Shown here piece after piece: positions 54,018 through 63,458 of a stretch of DNA of 64,000 nucleotides. The stretch covers positions 930,001 through 994,000 of the forward strand of contig NZ_NBBJ01000001.1 of the NCBI RefSeq assembly GCF_002197665.1. The letters are read 5' to 3'. Source of the stretch: Sphingomonas mucosissima (GTDB taxonomy: Bacteria > Pseudomonadota > Alphaproteobacteria > Sphingomonadales > Sphingomonadaceae). Under the pieces are notes generated by a model that was not told the DNA's origin, did no database searches, and saw only the letters and a program-made list of their open reading frames with translations. Numbering within the stretch: position 1 is the stretch's first letter; every line of letters starts with the position of its first letter. A program made the translations under genes and the position numbers.

Positions 54018-55676
54018 CTATGTGCGATTTGCCGCGCTTAGGACGGCGCGCACGCTTGCCGTGGCGACGTCCGTGTCGATGCCAACACCCCAAATGGTTC
54101 TGCCCTCAGCGGTGCGGCACTCAATATACGCCACCGCCTGCGCTCCCGCGCCATGACCAATGGCGTGTTCGGCGTAATCGACCACGTCCAGCGCAGGGCC
54201 GGTCGATTCGGCCAGCGCAGCGACCACGCCAGAGATGAGCCCGTTGCCCCGGCCCGAAAGCGAGCGCTCCTCACCGTCGATTGCGACCCGGCCGACGAAC
54301 AGGCGGTCGCCGACGCTGCCGGTTTCCTCATAGTCGCGAAGCACAAAGCGGTCGCTGTCACCCGGGAGATAGGTGCGCTCGAACGCGCCCCAGATGTCCG
54401 CGGCGTTGAGTTCGCGGCTGGTTTCGTCGGCGAGCGCCTGCACATGGCGGCTGAAGTCCGCTTGCAGTCGCTTGGGCAGCTTCAAGCCCTTGTCCTGCTC
54501 GATCACCCAGGCGACGCCGCCCTTGCCCGATTGCGAGTTGACGCGAATGACGGCCTCGTAACTGCGGCCGAGATCGGCGGGATCGATCGGGAGGTACGGC
54601 ACTTCCCACAGATCGTCATTGCGAGCAGCCTGGGCCGCAAAACCCTTCTTGATCGCGTCCTGATGGCTGCCCGAAAAAGCGGTGAAGACGAGGTCACCGG
54701 CATAAGGCGTGCGCGGGTGGACGGGAATGTTGGTGACATATTCCACCGTCTTTGCGACGCCGTCGATGTCGGAGAGATCCAACCCCGGATCAACACCTTG
54801 GGTGTACATGTTAAGCGCAACTGTCACCAGGTCGCAGTTCCCGGTGCGCTCGCCATTCCCCAACAGGCACCCCTCGACGCGATCGGCACCCGCCATCAGC
54901 CCCAGTTCCGCCGCCGCAACGCCGGTCCCACGATCATTATGGGTGTGAAGGCTGATCACCACGGCATCGCGGCTCGGGATGTTGCGGCAGAAATATTCGA
55001 TCTGGTCGGCATAGACATTTGGCGTCGCGCACTCGACCGTGGCTGGCAGGTTCAGGATCAGCGGATGCTCGGCGGTGGGCCGGAGAACGTCCATGACAGC
55101 CGCGCAGACCTCGATACTGAAATCCACTTCTGCGGTGGAGAAGGTCTCGGGACTATATTCGAAATGCCATTCCGTTCCCGGGCGCTTGGCGGCTTCGTCG
55201 CGCAGGACCTTCGCGCCTTCGATTGCGATCGATTTCACCTCGTCGCGGCTCATGCCGAAAACGATCCGCCGCCAAGCCGGGCTAACGGCGTTGTAGAGGT
55301 GAACGATCGCTGCGTGCGCGCCTTCCAGGCTCCGGAAGCTGGTCTCGATCAGGTCCCGGCGCGATTGCGTCAACACCTGGATCTTTACGTCTTCCGGCAC
55401 CCGATCCTGCTTGATCAGGCCGGAGATGAAGTCGAACTCGGTCGCTCCGGCAGACGGGAAGCCGACCTCGATCTCCTTCAGCCCGATCTTCACCAGAAGG
55501 TCGAAGAAGCGCGTCTTCTTTTCGGCGTCCATCGGATCAATGAGTGCCTGATTGCCGTCGCGTAGATCGGTGGACAACCAGCGCGGCGCACGCGTGATCG
55601 TTTTTGACGGCCACTGCCGGTCGGGCATGTCGATGGTGGGAAACGGGCGATACTTGGTCGATGGGTCGCGCAGCAT
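54018..55676 (-). CDS. leuA: 2-isopropylmalate synthase
   Basis: A 552-residue enzyme that condenses acetyl-CoA and 2-oxoisovalerate, the first committed step of leucine synthesis. DRE-TIM barrel signatures are [15 protein letters not shown] (the metal DRD/RDG stretch), [51 protein letters not shown]; the C-terminal regulatory domain for leucine feedback spans about 430-552. This long form (LeuA2 type) is typical of actinobacteria and many proteobacteria. The ATG at 55676 follows an attenuator-like leader. Confidence 0.95.
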   Translation of the reverse strand: MLRDPSTKYRPFPTIDMPDRQWPSKTITRAPRWLSTDLRDGNQALIDPMDAEKKTRFFDLLVKIGLKEIEVGFPSAGATEFDFISGLIKQDRVPEDVKIQVLTQSRRDLIETSFRSLEGAHAAIVHLYNAVSPAWRRIVFGMSRDEVKSIAIEGAKVLRDEAAKRPGTEWHFEYSPETFSTAEVDFSIEVCAAVMDVLRPTAEHPLILNLPATVECATPNVYADQIEYFCRNIPSRDAVVISLHTHNDRGTGVAAAELGLMAGADRVEGCLLGNGERTGNCDLVTVALNMYTQGVDPGLDLSDIDGVAKTVEYVTNIPVHPRTPYAGDLVFTAFSGSHQDAIKKGFAAQAARNDDLWEVPYLPIDPADLGRSYEAVIRVNSQSGKGGVAWVIEQDKGLKLPKRLQADFSRHVQALADETSRELNAADIWGAFERTYLPGDSDRFVLRDYEETGSVGDRLFVGRVAIDGEERSLSGRGNGLISGVVAALAESTGPALDVVDYAEHAIGHGAGAQAVAYIECRTAEGRTIWGVGIDTDVATASVRAVLSAANRT

Positions 55677-55692
55677 GAATAGGCTCGCTCTG

Positions 55693-55772
55693 CTAAGGGG
55701 CTTCTGGGTTCCACTGGCCCTTAGGCGCGTCGCGATGCCCGTGGGCACGCGTGGGTGTTCGCGCCTAAGGGC
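55693..55772 (-). promoter_or_regulatory. Leucine attenuator structure upstream of leuA
   Basis: On the minus strand segment A GCCCTTAGGCGCG (plus 55760-55772) is perfectly complementary over 13 bp to segment B (55717-55729) across 30 nt. Segment C, GCCCCTTAG (55693-55701), can instead pair with B (CTAAGGG/CCCTTAG plus a GGGC/GCCC extension). The leader peptide stop codon lies inside A. A:B and B:C are mutually exclusive, the standard attenuator logic: a ribosome stalled at the Leu codons leaves A free to hold B and free C, while a ribosome at the stop codon covers A and lets B:C form. No U-tract follows B:C, so control could be at translation or by Rho. Confidence 0.7.
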
Positions 55773-55809
55773 GCGTAAGTCGAAGCAGAAGGCCAGTCGC
55801 GCAGATCAT
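55765..55809 (-). CDS. leuL: Leu operon leader peptide
   Basis: A 14-codon frame, [14 protein letters not shown], with Leu codons at positions 7, 8, 9 and 11 (CTT, CTG, CTT, CTT). Four Leu codons in 14, clustered, directly before the complementary segments upstream of leuA, is the classical leader peptide pattern. GAGG lies 2 bp before the ATG, a short spacing, so translation may be weak. It starts 133 bp upstream of the leuA ATG. Confidence 0.72.
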   Translation of the reverse strand: MICATGLLLRLTRP

Positions 55810-55928
55810 CGCCTCTTGGTTGCCCGATCAGGCATTCGAAGTCCAGCGACAAAGAAATTTGACGGTTTCGTAATTGTTTGTGCGGCAAATGGCGGCGCGC
55901 CGGACGGCCGACCAAGAGGGAGTTCAGC

Positions 55929-56324
55929 GTGAGGCAGCTACTGTACATCAGCACGGCCACACCGGGCGCCGCCATCGACATCAGTGGAATTCTTGCCACG
56001 TCGCTGCGCAATAATCGCCGAGATGGGGTAACTGGCCTGTTGTGGACGGATGAGCGCCGGTTCCTCCAGGCTCTGGAGGGATCCGAAGACGCTATCCAGA
56101 GCGCGCTTCTGCGGATCAAGTTCGACACCCGCCATCGCGGGATTGTGGTTCTGCAAGATCGCGCCATCGCCATCCGCGAATTCGGCGCGTGGGAAATGGC
56201 ACGGCGCGGCCCGGCCGATACTGCCGACGCGTTTGATGGACGCATGCGACAGTATCTTTCCGGGGCCTCGCCGTCGGTTCGCGGCACGTTCGAAGGGCTG
56301 ATCGCCGCTCGACGTGCCGCCTAG
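55929..56324 (+). CDS. Short BLUF-domain blue-light photoreceptor
   Basis: A 131-residue BLUF protein that binds FAD and senses blue light. The flavin-contacting residues are in place: Tyr6 in LLYIS, Asn29 in SLRNN and Gln47 in RFLQALEG, spaced 23 and 18 apart as in short BLUF proteins. There is no attached output domain, so it must act on a partner protein. The GTG start is chosen because GAGGGAG lies 6 bp upstream and the domain begins there. It ends 3 bp from the convergent yceI-like gene. Confidence 0.9.
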   Translation: MRQLLYISTATPGAAIDISGILATSLRNNRRDGVTGLLWTDERRFLQALEGSEDAIQSALLRIKFDTRHRGIVVLQDRAIAIREFGAWEMARRGPADTADAFDGRMRQYLSGASPSVRGTFEGLIAARRAA

Positions 56325-56327
56325 TGA

Positions 56328-56963
56328 TCATTTTTCGAAGGCAGCGGTGATCTTCAGCTTCACTTCGTCAGAGACCATGGGAATGCCATAGCCGATCTTG
56401 AACTCGCTGCGGCGAATCGCACCGGTGGCGGTGAAGCCGACATTCTCCTTGCCGCCCATCTGCGCCGGCATCTTGCCTGCGCCATAGAAGCTTGCCTCCA
56501 GCGTAACTGGACGGGTGACGCCGTTCAGCGTCAGATTGCCCTCGATGCGGGCGCTCTCGCCGCTTGGCGTGACACGCGTCGAAACAAAGCGCGCTGGCGC
56601 TGGCGCAGCGCCGAAGAAGTCGGCCTGCTTGCCGGCATCCGCGGGCTTCAGCAGATGCTTGGTCAGGCCAGCGCTGGCGGTGGTGACCTCCGCAACCGGG
56701 ATGGTCACGTCCACCTTGGCTGCCGCGGGATTCTTTGGATCAAGCGTAAGCGTGCCGGTTACGTTGCCGAACAGCCCGAAATAGGGCGAGAAACCAAGGT
56801 GATCGACGGTCCATTCCACCAGCGTGTGGCCCGGATCGGCCGTGTAGGTTCCGCCCGTGATCGCGGCGACGTTCTTGGTGCCCGGCGCGCTGCTCGGCGC
56901 TTGCTGCGCTACAACGGCGCCGGTCAGAAGGGCAGAAAATAGGAAAGCGTGTGCGATGCGCAT
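56328..56963 (-). CDS. YceI family protein
   Basis: A 211-residue exported lipocalin-like protein with a signal peptide (cleavage near VVAQQAPS). The YceI fold is clear: YTADPGHTLVEWTVDHLGFS, GLFGNVTGTLTLD, PVAEVTTASAGLTKHLLKPADAGKQADFFGAA and RSEFKIGYGIPMVSDEVKL. YceI proteins bind polyisoprenoids in the periplasm; the E. coli member responds to alkaline pH. Monocistronic by position. Confidence 0.9.
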   Translation of the reverse strand: MRIAHAFLFSALLTGAVVAQQAPSSAPGTKNVAAITGGTYTADPGHTLVEWTVDHLGFSPYFGLFGNVTGTLTLDPKNPAAAKVDVTIPVAEVTTASAGLTKHLLKPADAGKQADFFGAAPAPARFVSTRVTPSGESARIEGNLTLNGVTRPVTLEASFYGAGKMPAQMGGKENVGFTATGAIRRSEFKIGYGIPMVSDEVKLKITAAFEK

Positions 56964-57047
56964 GATAAAGGCTCCCGAACCGTTTCACGTTTGAAACCAC
57001 AACGCGCTCCGGCAGGAAAGCTCCTCACGTAAAACAACCCGTTTCCA

Positions 57048-57797
57048 TTATTTTTCGATCCCCACCGTCAGGTCGAATTTGATGCGCACCCACACGCCGA
57101 TCATCGGCTTTCCATTCACCCGCGGCGGGCGGACGAGGAACTGCCAGGATGCGCGGCGAAGCCCACGGGCGATGCCGGAGCCAGGCGTTTCGCCCATCTC
57201 ACGACAATCATCTACGCGGTTCCGCTCCGCGGTCCGGCAGGCGATTACGCCCCATCCGCTCTCCTGACGGGCTGGCAAGTACGTCGCGAGCTCGGCACGG
57301 GTGGGCTCACGAACCCACTCGGCCGCATATAGTGTCTCGCCGCCGGGTCCAGCGCCCGGGACGCCCTGGTCGCTGCCGCTATCGGCACCTCCCGCGGATT
57401 TGCCTCCCGCCTCCACGGCCGCCGATGGAATCCGCCCGATGTCGGCTCCGGCATAATCGGCGCGCGAAAGGTTGATCACGCCCGGCAGCTCGATCGGCGG
57501 GGGTGGAAGGGTCGGCGGTGCAGGGGGCAACGGCCTCCGTTCGGCCCGCTGGGTCTGCTCTTGTCGGCGCTGTTCCGTCCGTTCCGAGCTACGCTCCTGC
57601 GCCGGTGCAGGGCTGCCGACGTCAAAGGTCGACAGCGGGCGCTCGTCGCCAGGCGGCAGAAGCGGAATCCCCCCCATTTTGATCAGCACGAGGATCAGCA
57701 ATCCGACGATCGTAAGGGCGAGCCCGATCGATGCCGCGCGATCGCGCGCAGAAGGCTTAGCCCGATACGCCGTATAGGTGGGAGACGCCGCGCGCAT
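57048..57797 (-). CDS. Conserved membrane protein with Pro-rich periplasmic domain
   Basis: A 249-residue protein: a cytoplasmic basic N-terminus, one transmembrane helix (about 24-41, IGLALTIVGLLILVLIKMG), a Pro/Glu/Arg-rich linker (RPLPPAPPTLPPPPIELPG), then a globular periplasmic domain with a conserved-looking end, FLVRPPRVNGKPMIGVWVRI. The linker and topology resemble TonB, but the TonB C-terminal signature is missing; it may be a sphingomonad-specific envelope protein. Two Cys residues in the C-terminal domain could form a disulfide. No function can be assigned. Confidence 0.75.
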   Translation of the reverse strand: MRAASPTYTAYRAKPSARDRAASIGLALTIVGLLILVLIKMGGIPLLPPGDERPLSTFDVGSPAPAQERSSERTEQRRQEQTQRAERRPLPPAPPTLPPPPIELPGVINLSRADYAGADIGRIPSAAVEAGGKSAGGADSGSDQGVPGAGPGGETLYAAEWVREPTRAELATYLPARQESGWGVIACRTAERNRVDDCREMGETPGSGIARGLRRASWQFLVRPPRVNGKPMIGVWVRIKFDLTVGIEK

Positions 57798-57943
57798 CGC
57801 TGCGCGCCTAGCGGGTTGGGGAAGTACCTACAATCCAGCGCTTACTTCGGCGAACCACGGGTTGAGTCCGGGCCCGCCGAGTTGCCGAATTGCCGAGCTG
57901 CTCCCCAGCTAGCGGAGAGGTCCGCTCGGCAATCTCGCAAATC

Positions 57944-59090
<1,147 letters not shown>

Positions 59091-59098
59091 GAAAACTG

Positions 59099-59614
59099 CT
59101 ATGCCGCATCCTTGCCGCGCGCGATGGCGACAATGCCGGTGCGCGCGACTTCGATCAGGCCGACCTCGCTCATCAGCTCGACGAATTTGTCGATCTTCTC
59201 GGTCCCGCCGGTGACTTCGAAGACGAAGCTGGATGTCGTCGCATCGACCACTCGCGCACGATAAACATCCGCCAGCCGAAGCGCCTCGATCCGATGGTCG
59301 CCGACACCGCGCACTTTCACCAGCGCCAATTCGCGCTCGACATGCGCGCCCTCGGCGGTGAGGTCGCGGACCTTGTGAACCGGCACGAGGCGATCAAGCT
59401 GCGCCACGATCTGCTCCAGCATCGGCTTGCTGGCGGACGTCACGATCGTGATCCGGCTCACCGCCTTGTCCACGGTGATCTCGCTCACCGTCAGGCTTTC
59501 GATATTGTAGCCGCGTGCGGTGAACAGCCCGGCGATCCGCGCGAGAATGCCCGGCTCGTTGTCGACGATGACAGCAAGCGTGTGCCGCTCTGCCGTTTCC
59601 GATTTGATATGCAC
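59099..59614 (-). CDS. ilvN: Acetolactate synthase small (regulatory) subunit
   Basis: A 171-residue regulatory subunit with an N-terminal ACT domain (TLAVIVDNEPGILARIAGLFTARGYNIESL) and a C-terminal domain starting near residue 80. It binds valine and makes the large subunit feedback-sensitive. It lies 81 bp after ilvB, and a CT-rich hairpin sits in that gap. Confidence 0.96.
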   Translation of the reverse strand: MHIKSETAERHTLAVIVDNEPGILARIAGLFTARGYNIESLTVSEITVDKAVSRITIVTSASKPMLEQIVAQLDRLVPVHKVRDLTAEGAHVERELALVKVRGVGDHRIEALRLADVYRARVVDATTSSFVFEVTGGTEKIDKFVELMSEVGLIEVARTGIVAIARGKDAA

Positions 59615-59622
59615 TGTCTTTT

Positions 59623-59659
59623 CCTTCTCCCCCTCTCACGGCGGAGAGGGGCGGGGAGG
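59623..59659. repeat. Hairpin repeat between ilvB and ilvN
   Basis: CCCCTCTC (59630-59637) pairs with GAGAGGGG (59644-59651), extended by CCTTCTCC and GCGGGGAGG flanks. Similar GAGAGGGG hairpins are common in alphaproteobacterial spacers. It may reduce readthrough or stabilise the upstream ilvB message. Confidence 0.45.
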
Positions 59660-59695
59660 TTAGGTCTTGATAGAGGTTGCTTGCGGCGGGTCGTA

Positions 59696-61441
59696 TCAGA
59701 CCAGCGCCTTCGCCTCGTCATCCATGGTGCCCGATACTTCGTTGGCCTGCAGGATCATGTCAGTATGGGCGGCGCCGCTCGGGATCATCGGGAAGCAATT
59801 GGCAAGCTTCGCCACCATGCAGTCCACCATCACAGGGCCGTCATGAGCAAGCATCTCGGCAATCCCCGCGTCCAGCTGGTCCGGGTGCTCGATGCGAATG
59901 CCCTTCCAGCCATAAGCCTCGGCCAGCCTCACGAAATCGGGAAGCGAGTCCGAATAGCTTTCGGCATAGCGGCTCTCATAGGTGAGTTCCTGCCACTGGC
60001 GGACCATTCCCATATATTCGTTGTTGAGGATGAAAACCTTCACCGGGAGGCGATATTGCGTCGCCGTCGCCAGCTCCTGGATGTTCATCTGGATCGAGGC
60101 TTCGCCGGCGATGTCGATGACGAGCGCATTCGGATTGCCGAGCTGCGCGCCGATCGCTGCCGGCAGGCCATAGCCCATCGTTCCTAGCCCGCCCGAGGTC
60201 AGCCACTTGTTCGGCTTTTCGAAGCCGAAATGCTGGGCCGCCCACATCTGATGCTGGCCGACTTCCGTGGTGATGATCGGTTCTCGGGCGTGCGTCGCCT
60301 CCCACAGCGCACGGACGGCGCGCTGCGGCATGATGACTTCATTGTCCTGCGGGAAGTTCAGGCACTGGACGGCGCGCCAGCCCTGGATCCTCCGCCACCA
60401 TTCCGCGGTGTCGGGCTTGGGATGCTGCCGCGCCTTCCAGATGCGGACCATGTCCTCCATCGCGTGGCCGGCATCGGCAACGATGCCCAGATCGATCCGC
60501 ACCGTCTTGTTGATGCTCGACCGATCGACGTCGATGTGAACCTTGCGGCTGTTCGGGGAAAAGGCATCGAGCCGCCCGGTGACGCGATCGTCGAAGCGCG
60601 CGCCGATCGCGATGATCAGGTCGGCCTGGTTCATCGCCATATTGGCTTCATAGGTGCCGTGCATGCCCAGCATGCCGAGGAACTGCGGCGAGCTCGCCGG
60701 AAAGACGCCGAGGCCCATCAGCGTCGAGGTGACAGGCGCGCCCGTCAGCCGGGCGAGTTCGTGCAACAGCAGCGACGCCGCCGGGCCGGAATTGATGATT
60801 CCGCCACCGGTGTAGAAGATCGGGCGTTCGGCAGCGGCCAGCATGTCGATCGCTTGCTCGATATCGCTTCGGTCCGCCTTCAACGCCGGGCGATAGGTCT
60901 TGTGCTGGATCGGTCCCGGCTTCTGGTAGGCGGCAGTTGCCACCTGAACGTCCTTGGGGATGTCGATGACGACCGGCCCGGGGCGCCCGGAGGTGGCGAT
61001 ATGGAACGCCTCGTGAATGACGCCGCCGAGCAAGGCGGGGTCCTTCACCAGATAATTATGTTTCGTGCAGTGCCGAGTAATCCCGACGGTGTCGGCCTCT
61101 TGGAACGCATCCGAGCCGATCAGCGCGGTCGGCACCTGGCCCGTGATGACGACCATCGGGATCGAATCGAGCAAAGCATCGGTGATGCCGGTAACTGCAT
61201 TGGTCGCGCCGGGCCCCGACGTAACCAGAACAACGCCAGGCTTGCCCGTCGAGCGCGCATAGCCCTCCGCAGCATGGGTCGCGGCTTGCTCGTGACGAAC
61301 CAGCACGTGCCGGATCCGGCCCGACCGGAACAGCGCGTCATAAATCGGAAGGACGGCGCCACCTGGATAGCCGAAGATGACGTCCACGCCGAGATCGCAC
61401 AGCGCCTCGACCAGGATGTCTGCTCCGCTCTTCTCAGTCAC
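59696..61441 (-). CDS. ilvB: Acetolactate synthase large subunit
   Basis: A 581-residue TPP enzyme making acetolactate and acetohydroxybutyrate. The cofactor Glu51 is in RHEQAATHAAEGYAR; FAD-domain stretches follow; the TPP-Mg motif reads GEASIQMNIQEL with ILNNEYMGMVRQW. The motif is usually GDG or GDA at this place; Glu447 replaces the metal-ligand Asp. The GTG start at 61441 is supported by AAGGA 8 bp upstream. First gene after miaA on this strand; ilvN and ilvC follow. Confidence 0.96.
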   Translation of the reverse strand: MTEKSGADILVEALCDLGVDVIFGYPGGAVLPIYDALFRSGRIRHVLVRHEQAATHAAEGYARSTGKPGVVLVTSGPGATNAVTGITDALLDSIPMVVITGQVPTALIGSDAFQEADTVGITRHCTKHNYLVKDPALLGGVIHEAFHIATSGRPGPVVIDIPKDVQVATAAYQKPGPIQHKTYRPALKADRSDIEQAIDMLAAAERPIFYTGGGIINSGPAASLLLHELARLTGAPVTSTLMGLGVFPASSPQFLGMLGMHGTYEANMAMNQADLIIAIGARFDDRVTGRLDAFSPNSRKVHIDVDRSSINKTVRIDLGIVADAGHAMEDMVRIWKARQHPKPDTAEWWRRIQGWRAVQCLNFPQDNEVIMPQRAVRALWEATHAREPIITTEVGQHQMWAAQHFGFEKPNKWLTSGGLGTMGYGLPAAIGAQLGNPNALVIDIAGEASIQMNIQELATATQYRLPVKVFILNNEYMGMVRQWQELTYESRYAESYSDSLPDFVRLAEAYGWKGIRIEHPDQLDAGIAEMLAHDGPVMVDCMVAKLANCFPMIPSGAAHTDMILQANEVSGTMDDEAKALV

Positions 61442-61521
61442 CTTGTAATTCCTTCCGATCGTTGTGCTGCATGGCAGCAGCAGGTTGGGGCGCTACGGTG
61501 CAAAAAGTTGCGCGTCAACGC

Positions 61522-62442
61522 CTAATGTTGAAATATTCTTTCAATTCCGGGTTTGTCGACTGTCTGCACTCGTGCCCAGTGTCCCGGAAACTGGTGCCGA
61601 AACCACGTGAATTGCCGCTTCGCATAGCGTCTCGTCGCGAGCGCGATCCGGGCGCGGGCTTCTCCTTCGTCGATCTCCCCGCGCAGGAATGCGGCAATCT
61701 CTTCCACCCCGATCGCGCGCCGAATGGGTGCCGACGGAGGGATTTCAGTGCGCTGAAACAAGGCCTTAACCTCCGCAACGGCCCCGTCCGCGAACATTGT
61801 TGTAAGTCGTGCTTCGATCCGCGCGTTCAACCCCGCCCGATCCGGCAGAATGATCAGCGGCACGAGCGATACCTGATCCGCGATGCCGCCCGACCGCTCC
61901 GCCTGCCATTCGTGCAGCGAGCGGCCTGTCGAGCGTACCACTTCCAACGCACGGGCCACCCGCGCGCTGTCGGCTGGCGCCAAGCGCCGCGCCGCCACCG
62001 CGTCTTCAATGCAAAGCGCTGCATGCGCCTGTGCAACGGGAAGGGCGCGCACCTCCTCCCTGATCTCCGGATCGATCGGCGGCACGGGGGCGATGCCGTC
62101 CAGCAGCGTGCGCATGTACAGTCCCGTCCCGCCGGTCAGGATCGGCAAGCGTCCTTGTGCGATCACTTCATGGATCGCCGCGCGCGCATCGTCTGCCCAT
62201 TGCGCCGCCGAATATGGCGCCGCGCCGTCGACATGGCCGTAGAGGCGATGCTCCGCTTTCGCCTCATCCTCGATCGTCGGTCGTGCGGTAATGACGCGCA
62301 GATCGCGGTACACTTGGCTGGCATCTGCGTTGATGATCATGCCACCGGTATGCTGCGCCACGGCCAAGGCGCAGGATGACTTGCCGCTCGCGGTCGGCCC
62401 TGCAATGAGCGCCAGCTTCGGAAGGGAAACGCGTTTGTTCAC
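61522..62442 (-). CDS. miaA: tRNA dimethylallyltransferase
   Basis: A 306-residue enzyme adding an isopentenyl group to A37 of UNN-decoding tRNAs. P-loop LIAGPTASGKSS, NADASQVYRDL, ILTGGTGLYMRTLLDGI and the C-terminal RRYAKRQFTWFRHQ are diagnostic. The start is GTG at 62442 with AAGG upstream; it overlaps the start of serB on the other strand by 8 bp. Confidence 0.95.
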   Translation of the reverse strand: MNKRVSLPKLALIAGPTASGKSSCALAVAQHTGGMIINADASQVYRDLRVITARPTIEDEAKAEHRLYGHVDGAAPYSAAQWADDARAAIHEVIAQGRLPILTGGTGLYMRTLLDGIAPVPPIDPEIREEVRALPVAQAHAALCIEDAVAARRLAPADSARVARALEVVRSTGRSLHEWQAERSGGIADQVSLVPLIILPDRAGLNARIEARLTTMFADGAVAEVKALFQRTEIPPSAPIRRAIGVEEIAAFLRGEIDEGEARARIALATRRYAKRQFTWFRHQFPGHWARVQTVDKPGIERIFQH

Positions 62443-63328
62443 TGCAACCTTGATAGCAGCCGGTCGCCTGTCGCCCCAAACCCTGTCGAGCGCCGTTGAG
62501 CGAATGGCCGGCGCCGGGTGCGAGCCGGACCAATGGGTCTGGATCGATGAAGGCGACGCCGCCGATATCCCCTTTGCCTCGGCGATGGAAGCGGCACGCT
62601 CCGCGCTTGAGGGGGCCTTTGCGGGGGTAGACGTGGTCGTTCAGCCCAGCGGCGGGCGCGAGAAGCGCCTGCTCGTGGCGGACATGGACTCGACCATGAT
62701 CACCGTCGAATGCATCGACGAACTGGCGGATTATGCCGGCATCAAGCCGCAGATCGCGGAGATCACCGAGGCGGCGATGCGCGGGGAACTGGATTTTGCC
62801 GCCGCGCTCGATGCCCGGGTCGCGCTGTTGAAGGGGCTAGATGCTGCCGCGATCGAACGCTGCCGAAACGAACGCGTGCGCCTGATGCCCGGCGCGAGCA
62901 CGTTGGTCCGCACCATGCGAGCACGCGGCGCGACCACCATCCTGGTGTCCGGTGGCTTCACGGCGTTCGCGGAGCCGGTCGCCGCCGAGATCGGCTTCGA
63001 CCGCGCGATCGCGAACCGTCTCGACGTGGCCGACGGCCAATTGGCGGGCACCGTCGCCAAGCCGATTGTCGACTCCGCCACCAAGGAGCAGACCCTCCGC
63101 GCGGCGCGAGCAGATCTGAACCTGCCGGATGATAGCACGCTCGCCGTGGGTGACGGCGCGAACGATCTTGCGATGATCAACATTGCGGGTCTTGGCGTCG
63201 CTTATCACGCCAAGCCGGTCGTCGCCGCGGCCGCTGCAGCGCGTATAGACCACAATGATCTGACGTCCTTGCTTTGGGCGCAGGGGATCGCACGCTCGCA
63301 GTGGGTCGACAGCACCCGTTCGGTATAG
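62435..63328 (+). CDS. serB: Phosphoserine phosphatase
   Basis: A 297-residue HAD-family enzyme that makes serine from phosphoserine. HAD motifs: VADMDSTMI with the nucleophile Asp, VSGGFTAFAEPVA, the Lys in ATKEQTL, and VGDGANDLAMI. An N-terminal ACT-like region precedes the core, as in SerB. The TTG start at 62435 is chosen because GAAGGGA lies 7 bp upstream and no ATG fits; the longer open frame upstream lies in miaA. Overlaps the divergent miaA start. Confidence 0.93.
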   Translation: MFTATLIAAGRLSPQTLSSAVERMAGAGCEPDQWVWIDEGDAADIPFASAMEAARSALEGAFAGVDVVVQPSGGREKRLLVADMDSTMITVECIDELADYAGIKPQIAEITEAAMRGELDFAAALDARVALLKGLDAAAIERCRNERVRLMPGASTLVRTMRARGATTILVSGGFTAFAEPVAAEIGFDRAIANRLDVADGQLAGTVAKPIVDSATKEQTLRAARADLNLPDDSTLAVGDGANDLAMINIAGLGVAYHAKPVVAAAAAARIDHNDLTSLLWAQGIARSQWVDSTRSV

Positions 63329-63404
63329 CTCCTGCCGGCCCTGAACTGCCGACGATGCTGGCTGCAATCGCTACGTCCAGAGGCCGGAATAGCCGTTGCC
63401 CCTC

Positions 63405-63418
63405 TGTAATCGGTTACG
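63405..63418. promoter_or_regulatory. LacI-type operator before the LacI regulator gene
   Basis: TGTAATCGGTTACG is a near-palindrome with the central CG typical of LacI-family operators; GTAATCGGTTAC matches its reverse complement at 10 of 12 positions. It lies 41 bp before the start of the LacI-family gene, so autoregulation is likely. Confidence 0.5.
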
Positions 63419-63458
63419 TAGATCCGCTGACAATCGTGCGGCGGCAGAGGATGGGGGA

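Noticed and set aside
61442-61521. Attenuator or leader peptide before ilvB
   Set aside because: The 80-bp gap after miaA contains no frame rich in Leu, Ile or Val codons and only a short CTGC hairpin.
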